64,000 nucleotides of DNA from Streptomyces sp. NBC_00576 (GTDB lineage: Bacteria > Actinomycetota > Actinomycetes > Streptomycetales > Streptomycetaceae): positions 10,416,001-10,480,000 of the forward strand of contig NZ_CP107780.1 in the NCBI RefSeq assembly GCF_036345175.1, in the 5' to 3' direction. The stretch's first letter is position 1, and every line of letters starts with the position of its first letter. The notes under the pieces were generated by a model. It made no database searches. It was given only the letters and a program-made list of their open reading frames with translations, and had not been told where the DNA came from. Positions 37,661 through 44,103 of the stretch are shown piece by piece. A program made the position numbers and the translations under genes.

Positions 37661-39007
37661 TCAGCGCTTCGTGTAGATGAGGCCGAGCTTGTCGATCTCG
37701 TCGGCGGCGCGGCCGTGGAACCCGGCGAGCTGCCATCCCGACGGCGCGGTGCGTGTCACGCAGTCGGACGTGGTGGATCCGCCGGCCAGGGTGCGACCGA
37801 GGTTCGTGGAGAACTTGGCGTAGAAGATCCGGGTGTGGCCGTCCTTGTCCCCCTGGCACAGTTGGGCGGAGGTGACGTACTCCCCGCTGCCCAGGGTCAG
37901 GGACGAGGCGGTGCCGCCGGTGCCGCCGTGGGTGAGGACCTTGCCGTTGTCGAGGGTCAGACCGACGCTGTCGACGCGGGAGCCGCTGCGCAGCGAGAGG
38001 CTGACAGGGCGGGCGCCCGCCGGTACGGCGTCGATGTCGTTGTAGTAGTCGCCGTGCGGTCCGCCGTACTGGTCGCTGAGCTGGAAGTCCGCGTTGCGCG
38101 ACCAGGAGAAGCCGACCGCGACCGGGTCGTGGTCGGAGAGCATGAGGCCGGCGTCGGTGAGGAACTTGGCGTGCTCGTTGTTGTAGGACGTGGCGTCGAG
38201 CGACACGAGTTTGCTGCCGCGGTAGAGGATCTTGTCGACGACCTCGCAGGTGTTGGGGACGGTGGTCCCGGTCTGGTCGCAGACCAGGGCGTCGCTGCCC
38301 TTGGCGGGCGGGGTGCCGCCGCGGATGAGCTTCACCCAGGCGTCCGTGAGGCCGTTGGCGGCGGCGAACTCGGCGATGGTGTCGCCGGAGCGGGTGTAGC
38401 GGGTGTTGGTGTCGCCCATCACCACGACGGCGTTGCCGGCGGAGTGGGCATTGATGAAGGACGTCAGCTGGTTGAGGTTGTCGGCGCGTGAGGCCAGGTC
38501 GCCGTCGTTGGTGCCGGCGTTGGTGTGCAGGTTGTAGAAGTCGACGTAGACGCCTTCCGCCAGCCGCTCACGCATGAAGGTGAAGCCCTTGGGCGTCAGG
38601 CAGTCACCGGAGTCGTACTGGCAGGAGTTCCAGCGCACCCGCTCGAAGTCGTCGGTGTCGTAGGGGAGTTTGGACAGGGTGTTGAGCCCGCTGCCGATAG
38701 CGGCTCCGCCGCTCGTGGGGGTGCGGTAGGCGTGCGCGGTGTCGCCGGCGTAGAGGTAGGAGTGGTAGTTGAAGTCCTCCTCGACGTGCACGATGTCGTA
38801 CGGCGCGATGCGCTGGCCGATCGTCGTGGTACTGGACTCGCGCGGCGTGGACGCGCTGGAGAGGATCTCCGGCAGGCCCGCGACGTTGTAGGTGAGGGTG
38901 CTGAAGGACCCGGAGGCCGGGTCCGCGGCAGCGGCGGGGGACGCGGTGGTGACGAACCCACCGCAGGTGATGGCCGCGGCCGTGAGGCAGGTGAGAAGAC
39001 GGCGCAT
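37661..39007 (-). CDS. Secreted endonuclease/exonuclease/phosphatase-fold phosphodiesterase with C-terminal lectin-like domain
   Basis: A 448-residue protein with a Sec signal (MRRLLTCLTAAAITCGGFVT then ASPAAAA). The EEP catalytic domain shows FSTLTYNVAGLPE, HVEEDFNYHSYLY (metal Glu), DFYNLHTNAG (His), VVVMGDTNTRYTRSGD (Asp, Asn) and the terminal MLSDHDPVAV (Asp-His). This is closest to sphingomyelinase C-like and inositol-phosphatase-like hydrolases. The last 150 residues (LSDQYGGPHGDYYNDI to GWQLAGFHGRAADEIDKLGL) resemble a jacalin-type lectin. Substrate unproven. A hairpin sits in its 5' untranslated region. It diverges from the LacI gene. Confidence 0.88.
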   Translation of the reverse strand: MRRLLTCLTAAAITCGGFVTTASPAAAADPASGSFSTLTYNVAGLPEILSSASTPRESSTTTIGQRIAPYDIVHVEEDFNYHSYLYAGDTAHAYRTPTSGGAAIGSGLNTLSKLPYDTDDFERVRWNSCQYDSGDCLTPKGFTFMRERLAEGVYVDFYNLHTNAGTNDGDLASRADNLNQLTSFINAHSAGNAVVVMGDTNTRYTRSGDTIAEFAAANGLTDAWVKLIRGGTPPAKGSDALVCDQTGTTVPNTCEVVDKILYRGSKLVSLDATSYNNEHAKFLTDAGLMLSDHDPVAVGFSWSRNADFQLSDQYGGPHGDYYNDIDAVPAGARPVSLSLRSGSRVDSVGLTLDNGKVLTHGGTGGTASSLTLGSGEYVTSAQLCQGDKDGHTRIFYAKFSTNLGRTLAGGSTTSDCVTRTAPSGWQLAGFHGRAADEIDKLGLIYTKR

Positions 39008-39284
39008 GAAGCGGAACTCCTGTGAAGTGGAGGGGGGCAGCGGGAACTTACCGCTGGTAACCCGCTTCTGTCGCCGGCTCGGTCAGGGGAGATCGAAACT
39101 TGACCGAGTGGTCTAGGCCAGAGGCTTCTGGCTGCCTTTGGCCGTACGGCATCTGACTCATCCGCGCGCGAAAGTATCGCTGTTGACCGGACTGCCGAAT
39201 GCGCGTTGCGGGAAGAGTCTTCAGTCTGTCAATTGACTGGTCGGAGTGGGTCCAGGGAGCGCTGGCCGACGTCCTGTGAGGGTG

Positions 39285-39307
39285 CGAAAGTCGGTTGTAT
39301 GCTTTCG
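39285..39307. promoter_or_regulatory. CGAAAG-N11-CTTTCG dyad over the LacI-gene -10 element
   Basis: Perfect 6-bp inverted repeat whose spacer contains most of the TATGCT -10 element. CGAAA-TTTCG half-sites are typical of LacI-family operators in actinobacterial xylan and glucan gene clusters. Binding here would shut off the regulator's own gene. Confidence 0.45.
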
Positions 39308-39323
39308 TGACCCGCGGAGGCGG

Positions 39324-39338
39324 TGAAGCGCCGCTTCA
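39324..39338. promoter_or_regulatory. TGAAGC-N3-GCTTCA dyad upstream of the LacI start
   Basis: A 6-bp inverted repeat in the 5' untranslated region of the LacI gene. It shares the GAAGC/GCTTC half-sites with the two operators at the GH43/GH3 divergent region, but its centre is three bases instead of none, so it may be a variant or a different site. Confidence 0.4.
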
Positions 39339-39366
39339 TTTGGCCAGGGGATGGGGGCCGACCACC

Positions 39367-40422
39367 GTGCCGGACAGCCGATCAGACAGACCTTCCACGG
39401 ACGCGACCGAAGAGCGGAGCACGAGGGGTGAAGGACCGGCAGCGGTCACCATCGCGTACATCGCCGAGTCCGCCGGCGTCTCGGTGCCCACGGTGTCGAA
39501 GGTGCTCAACGGCCGGTCGGGTGTGTCGGACGAGACGCGGGCCCGCGTCGAGGAACTGATCCAGCGGTACGGCTACCGCAAGCCGCCGAAGAACCGCAGC
39601 AAACTCGTGGAGCTGGTCTTCCGCGAGCTGGAGAACATGTGGGCCGTGGAGATCATCCGCGGTGTCGAACGGGTGGCCCGGAGGAACAAGGTCAGTGTCC
39701 TGGTGTCGGAGTTCGGTCTCCAGGACACGCCGGCCAGGAACATCGACGACACCGTGGGGCGGCGCCCGCAGTGCGTCCTGTCGGTGGCACAGCTGTCGGA
39801 GAAGGAGCGGGCCCAGCTGACGGCGAAGGGCATCCCGTTCGTCGTCTTCGACCCCAATGAGGAGCTCCCCGACGACGTGCCGTTCGTGGGCGCCACCAAC
39901 TGGAGGGGCGGCCACGCCGCGACCCGGCACCTGGTCGGACTGGGGCACCGGCGTATCGCCATGATCAGCGGGCCTGATCATCCTTTCTGTCTCGCGCGGA
40001 TGGCCGGCTACACCTCCGCACTCACAGAGGCCGGGATACCGGTCGACCCGGACCTGGTGGTCAAGACCCTCCTCACCCGAGAGGACGGCTGCACGGCGGC
40101 ACGCGACCTGCTCTCCCGGCCCGAGCGTCCCACCGCCGTCTTCACTGCCAACGACATGCAGGCCATGGGCGTCTACCGGGCCGCGCGCGAGCTCGGGCTG
40201 AGTATCCCGCAGGACCTGAGCGTGGTGGGCTTCGACGACGTACCGGCCGTGGCCTGGGTGGATCCGCCCCTGACCACGGTCCACCAGCCCTTGGCGGAGA
40301 TGGCGGTGGCCGCTACCGAAATGGCACTGGCACTGGGCCGCGGCGAGGACGTGCCCCAGATGGGAGTGGAGATCGCCACCACCCTCACCATCCGCGAGAG
40401 CACGGCCCCGCCGAAGAGCTGA
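39367..40422 (+). CDS. LacI-family transcriptional regulator
   Basis: A 351-residue repressor. The helix-turn-helix is VTIAYIAESAGVSVPTVSKV then LNGRSGVSDETRARVEELIQ. The hinge is shortened (YRKPPKNRSKLVELVF). The periplasmic-binding-protein-like domain shows HRRIAMISGPDHPFCLARM, PTAVFTANDMQAMGVYRAAR and DLSVVGFDDVPAVAWVDPPL then TTVHQPLAEM. The GTG at 39367 has GGGGGCC upstream and is preferred over the TTG at 39295, which would overlap the -10 and operator. The position among glycosidase genes makes it the likely sensor for an oligosaccharide released from plant cell wall. Confidence 0.9.
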   Translation: MPDSRSDRPSTDATEERSTRGEGPAAVTIAYIAESAGVSVPTVSKVLNGRSGVSDETRARVEELIQRYGYRKPPKNRSKLVELVFRELENMWAVEIIRGVERVARRNKVSVLVSEFGLQDTPARNIDDTVGRRPQCVLSVAQLSEKERAQLTAKGIPFVVFDPNEELPDDVPFVGATNWRGGHAATRHLVGLGHRRIAMISGPDHPFCLARMAGYTSALTEAGIPVDPDLVVKTLLTREDGCTAARDLLSRPERPTAVFTANDMQAMGVYRAARELGLSIPQDLSVVGFDDVPAVAWVDPPLTTVHQPLAEMAVAATEMALALGRGEDVPQMGVEIATTLTIRESTAPPKS

Positions 40423-40438
40423 GCGGAGCGGGGGAGAA

Positions 40439-40464
40439 CCCGGGTGCCGGACCGGGCACCCGGG
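40439..40464. terminator. Bidirectional terminator hairpin between LacI and GH5 genes
   Basis: CCCGGGTGCC (40439-40448), loop GGACCG, GGCACCCGGG (40455-40464): a perfect 10-bp GC stem between two convergent genes. There is no U-run, as is usual in Streptomyces. Confidence 0.7.
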
Positions 40465-40483
40465 CCAAGGGACCGACCGTCCG

Positions 40484-42244
40484 TCAGCCGACGGTGCCGG
40501 TCACCGTGCTTCCGGACTTCGTGACGCGGTACGTCACGGTGGCTCCGCTCCAGAAGTGGAAGACGAGCGTCGCCTGCGCGTTGTCCCGCAGAGAGTTGAC
40601 GAACTTCGAGGTGAGCAGGAGAGCGTTGCCCGGGTAGTCGGGGGAGAAGGCTTCGTTGAACTCCTGGTAGGGAGTCCAGTCCGTCGGGCCGGCGTTGCTG
40701 CCGTCGGCGTACGTGGCCTCCATGGTCGCCAGCTGGTCACCGCGGAACTGGGTGGGGACGGTGACACCGCTGGTGTTGCCGGTCGCGTTCGAGAGTGCCG
40801 GCCTGTCGTAGGTGGTCACGTAGATCTTCCAGGGCAGGCCCCGGTTGAACCGGGCCTCGATGGTCGCGTTGACCCCGTAGGCACGGTTGCCGGCCAGCCG
40901 GGTGAGGGCGGTGGCCGTGAGCGTGAGCTGGTTGCCGGAGACGGTGTAGTCCCGGCCCGCGGCGAGCATGGTGTTGCCCTGCCAGAGCCCCAGGAAGGTA
41001 CCGCCGTTCGGGTTCAGGGTGAGCGTCTTGGCGGTGATCGCGCTCGACTTCGCCAGGAAGATCCGGTCCGAGGAGGCGGTCCCCGAGCGAGTCGTCCAGC
41101 TCGACTTGATCTGGTTGACGATGGCGGGGTCGCGCCACTGCAGCGTCGTGCGGTTCAGGAAGTTGAAGGCGTCCCACAGGGCCGTGGTCACGCCGGCCGC
41201 GCGGGCTTCGTAGCCGAACTGCTCGAAGTACTTGAGCCCCTCGCCCGGTTCGACACGGGGCGGGTGGTTGTAGTCGGGGTACGACAGCAGGCCGTACTCG
41301 CCCAGGTAGACGGGGATCCCCTTGGAGGTGAGGGTGTTGCGGATCCGGGTGAAGGTGTCCGTCATGTCCTTCTGTGCGGTGGCGTCGAACTGCGTGCCGC
41401 CGGCGATGTTCACGCTGAACGGGTACCAGCCGTAGAAGTGCACGGTGGCCACGAGATTGGGGTCGTTCAGCGACTTCATCTCGCTGACCAGGACGTCCAG
41501 GAAGTCCTGGCCGGCATTGGTGTGGAGGGTGGGCAGCATGAGCAGCCGGGTCGCGTTGTTGCCGCCGGACTGGCGTACCAGGGTGTGGAAGGCGGTGTTG
41601 AGTTCGTTGTTGTACTGGTTGCCCTGGGCGTCGGTGGTGTTGTTGAACTGGGGCTCGTTGTTGCTCTCGAAGAGCAACGCCTGCGGGGAGTCACGGAACT
41701 TGGCGGCGATCTGGGTCCAGGTGGCCTTGAAGCGGGCCAGAACGTTGTCGTGGTCGGTGGGCATGGTGGCGATCCACTGCCATGAGTCGTGATGGACGTT
41801 GAGCACGACGTAGAGACCGTCGGCCAGCGCCCAGTCGACCACCTGCTTGACGCGGTTCATCCAAGTCGCGTCGATCGTGTAGGGGGCGGTGGCGGACTGG
41901 TGGCCGCTCCAGGTGACGGGGATCCGGACGCTGCGGAAGCCCTGGGCCTTGATGGTGTCGAAGAGGGCCTTGGTGGTCAGCGGGTTGCCCCACGAGGTCT
42001 CGTCGGGGATGGCGTCGAGGGTGTTGCCCAGATTCCAGCTGGGCTGCATCGCGGCCACCGTGTCCACCGGGGCGGCGGCGAGCCTGGGCAGCGGGAGCCG
42101 TATCAGGGACGCGTCCTGGTGGCTCGGTAGGGCGAACGCGGTGGTGCTGGTCAGCCCGATCGCGGCGACCAGCGCCAGAACGAGGCCGAACAGACGGCCG
42201 GGGCCGCGACTGCGGCGCCGGGTGGGGTGTTGCGTTCCCTTCAT
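40484..42244 (-). CDS. Secreted GH5 (subfamily 4-like) endoglucanase/xyloglucanase with X2 and CBM46-like modules
   Basis: A 586-residue enzyme with a twin-arginine-like/Sec signal (HPTRRRSRGPGRLFGLVLAL). In the catalytic GH5 domain (about 60-385), MQPSWNLGNTLDAIPDETSW is the GH5_4 opening. The domain also has Arg in RIPVTWSG, HHDSW, acid/base Glu197 in SNNEP, HFYGWYPF and nucleophile Glu316 in YLGEYG. An Ig-like X2 module (DRIFLAKSSAITAKTLTLNP) and a C-terminal CBM46-like domain (WTPYQEFNEAFSPDYPGNAL) follow, as in known GH5_4-X2-CBM46 xyloglucanases. The ATG at 42244 has AAGGA upstream. It is downstream of GH43 on the same strand. Confidence 0.9.
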   Translation of the reverse strand: MKGTQHPTRRRSRGPGRLFGLVLALVAAIGLTSTTAFALPSHQDASLIRLPLPRLAAAPVDTVAAMQPSWNLGNTLDAIPDETSWGNPLTTKALFDTIKAQGFRSVRIPVTWSGHQSATAPYTIDATWMNRVKQVVDWALADGLYVVLNVHHDSWQWIATMPTDHDNVLARFKATWTQIAAKFRDSPQALLFESNNEPQFNNTTDAQGNQYNNELNTAFHTLVRQSGGNNATRLLMLPTLHTNAGQDFLDVLVSEMKSLNDPNLVATVHFYGWYPFSVNIAGGTQFDATAQKDMTDTFTRIRNTLTSKGIPVYLGEYGLLSYPDYNHPPRVEPGEGLKYFEQFGYEARAAGVTTALWDAFNFLNRTTLQWRDPAIVNQIKSSWTTRSGTASSDRIFLAKSSAITAKTLTLNPNGGTFLGLWQGNTMLAAGRDYTVSGNQLTLTATALTRLAGNRAYGVNATIEARFNRGLPWKIYVTTYDRPALSNATGNTSGVTVPTQFRGDQLATMEATYADGSNAGPTDWTPYQEFNEAFSPDYPGNALLLTSKFVNSLRDNAQATLVFHFWSGATVTYRVTKSGSTVTGTVG

Positions 42245-42356
42245 CTTCGATCCTTCTCTGTTGGCCGAGCGGGGGTTCCGCCCGTGGGGGGATGGTGAGA
42301 GCGGACAGTCATGGGGGGCAGGGCAGGTCGTCCTCGGACGGTGACGTGACTGTGGT

Positions 42357-43871
42357 TCAGGAGGCGGACTGCTCGTAGTCGAACCAGTCGAAGTGGACGG
42401 TGCCCGACGCGGCGTACATGCCGAAGACCCGGCCGGTGAAGCCGCCGGCCACCTCGGTCGACAGATATCGGCCGTCGAGCGTGGCGAGTTCGGTGAACGC
42501 GCCGTCAGGTTCCTCGATGCCGAGCGCGAGGACGTCGGGACCGGTGAGGGCGTCCCGGAGAGGGATGCCCAAGACGCGGACGCCGAGGACCACGGGCCCG
42601 GCGGGCACGGACCGGGACTCCACGACGCTGCGCAGCGGACCGATACGGCTGAGGACGCGTACCTCTCCTTCGGACGCCTCGATCTCGTAGTGGTGCTCCT
42701 CGTCCAGGCGCACGGCAAGGCCGCCGCGTCCTTCCGCCGGGTCGATCCGGGTGCGCACCTCGCACGTCAGGTGTTGCTGGCGGCGGCCGACGAACACGAT
42801 GTCCGGCTCGTCCAGGGAGCCGCCCCGGGCGCGCAGCGTCAGCCAGCCGGACCGCTCCTTGGTGGTGCAGTGTTCTGCCGGACGGTCGCGCACGGAGATC
42901 CACTGGGGCCGCAGTTCGCCGAGGTCGAAGTCGTCCCGAACCGCCTCGACGGGGCCGGGGACGAGCGGCCAGGCGGGGGCGGGCAGTTCGGGTGTCACCT
43001 CGCCGACGACGGGCCACCCGTCCACCCACTCGACCGGCGTCAGGAAGGTCTCGCGGCCCAGTACGTGCCAGCCCGGGCTTCCACCACCCGGCCGGACTCC
43101 CAGGCACACCATCCACCACGAGCCGTCGGGCCGCTGGACCAGGTCCGCGTGGCCGGTGTTCTGGACGGGACGGTCGGTGCCGCGGTGCGTGAGGATCGGG
43201 TTGTCCGGGCACGGCTCGAACGGCCCCGTGGGCGTACGGCCGCGGGCGATCGAGACGCCGTGGCAGCGCTCGGTGCCGCCCTCGGCGATGAGCAGGTACC
43301 AGTAGTCGCCGATCCGGTACAGGTGCGGTGCTTCCGGGGTCTTGGCGTCGGCGCCGGCGGACCACAGTTTGTGCGGCGGTCCGAACGTCTCCCCGGTGTA
43401 CGGGTCGATGCGGACCTGCGAGATCCCGGCGACCGTGCACCAGCAGGTGCCGTCCTCGTCCCAGGCGAGGTCCGGGTCGATGCTCGGGACCTCCGGCAGG
43501 TGGATCGGGTCGGACCAGGGTCCGGCGGGGTCGGTGGCGGTGAACAGGATGTTGCCGACGCCCTCGGTCACGTTGGTGACGATCAGCCAGAAGCGGCCGT
43601 CGTGGTGACGCAGGGTGGGAGCGTAGATGCCGCCGGACGACCGTGTGCCGGTGGTGGTCAGGCGGAGCTGGGTCGGCCGGTCGAGGGCATTGCCGATCTG
43701 CGTCCAGTGCAGCAGGTCGCGGCTGTGGAACACGGGGATGCCGGGGAAGTACTCGAAGCTGGAGCAGACGATGTAGTAGTCGTCGCCCACGCGGCAGATG
43801 CTGGGGTCGGGATGGAAGCCGGGAATGACGGGGTTGGGGAAGGTGGCGTCCGCCTGTTGATTGTCTGACAC
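42357..43871 (-). CDS. GH43-family beta-xylosidase/alpha-L-arabinofuranosidase
   Basis: A 504-residue enzyme without a signal peptide, so intracellular. The five-bladed propeller carries the three acids: Asp22 in HPDPSI, Asp in SIDPDLAWD and Glu in TPEAPHLYR, and GHADLVQRPDGSWWMV is the usual fourth-blade motif. The C-terminal beta-sandwich (PQWISVRDRPAEHCTTKERS to FGMYAASGTVHFDWFDYEQS) is the XynB-type module. The GTG at 43871 has AAAGGA nine bases upstream. An operator palindrome lies 67 bases upstream. It would trim xylose or arabinose from imported oligosaccharides. Confidence 0.92.
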   Translation of the reverse strand: MSDNQQADATFPNPVIPGFHPDPSICRVGDDYYIVCSSFEYFPGIPVFHSRDLLHWTQIGNALDRPTQLRLTTTGTRSSGGIYAPTLRHHDGRFWLIVTNVTEGVGNILFTATDPAGPWSDPIHLPEVPSIDPDLAWDEDGTCWCTVAGISQVRIDPYTGETFGPPHKLWSAGADAKTPEAPHLYRIGDYWYLLIAEGGTERCHGVSIARGRTPTGPFEPCPDNPILTHRGTDRPVQNTGHADLVQRPDGSWWMVCLGVRPGGGSPGWHVLGRETFLTPVEWVDGWPVVGEVTPELPAPAWPLVPGPVEAVRDDFDLGELRPQWISVRDRPAEHCTTKERSGWLTLRARGGSLDEPDIVFVGRRQQHLTCEVRTRIDPAEGRGGLAVRLDEEHHYEIEASEGEVRVLSRIGPLRSVVESRSVPAGPVVLGVRVLGIPLRDALTGPDVLALGIEEPDGAFTELATLDGRYLSTEVAGGFTGRVFGMYAASGTVHFDWFDYEQSAS

Positions 43872-43937
43872 TCGCTCAAGTCCTTTCGGGGGTGCGGTTG
43901 TCGCGGTCCGGTGGCGGGGACCTCCCCATTGATCGTC

Positions 43938-43947
43938 GAAGCGCTTC
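43938..43947. promoter_or_regulatory. Operator palindrome GAAGCGCTTC (GH43 side)
   Basis: A perfect 10-bp palindrome with LacI-type CG centre. The flanked form GTCGAAGCGCTTCACC is nearly identical to the copy at 44055-44070, which lies before GH3. Both divergent genes therefore carry the same site close to their starts. Confidence 0.65.
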
Positions 43948-44057
43948 ACCTGGCGGCGAACGTTAATGACATGTTTCTCACGAAACAAGAGGCGTGAAAG
44001 CCAAGAAACTTACTTTCCCTTGCATCATTGACAGCCTGCGACGGCGATGGCAGCGTC

Positions 44058-44067
44058 GAAGCGCTTC
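44058..44067. promoter_or_regulatory. Operator palindrome GAAGCGCTTC (GH3 side)
   Basis: Second copy of the palindrome, 120 bases from the first and about 37 bases upstream of the GH3 GTG. Its presence shows that the ATG at 44047 cannot easily be the real GH3 start. Confidence 0.65.
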
Positions 44068-44103
44068 AACAGTCCGTTGCCAGCCTGCATAGGGGTCTGC
44101 CTC

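Larger units (their letters stand above)
39008..39366. promoter_or_regulatory. Divergent promoter region between phosphodiesterase and LacI genes
   Basis: A 359-base gap. Near the phosphodiesterase start, AGCGGG-AAC-TTACC and GGTAA-CCCGCT (39039-39066) can fold into a bulged hairpin. Nearer the LacI gene, TATGCT (39298-39303) is a good -10. It lies inside the dyad CGAAAG-N11-CTTTCG (39285-39307), and a second dyad TGAAGC-GCC-GCTTCA follows at 39324-39338. Confidence 0.5.

Noticed and set aside
39295..39366. TTG at 39295 as the LacI-family start
   Set aside because: It lies inside the -10 element and dyad and gives an N-terminal extension without family similarity; GTG at 39367 has a better ribosome site.
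44047..44103. ATG at 44047 as the GH3 start
   Set aside because: It would place the operator palindrome inside the coding region; the GTG at 44104 with AGGGG upstream gives the normal GH3 N-terminus.
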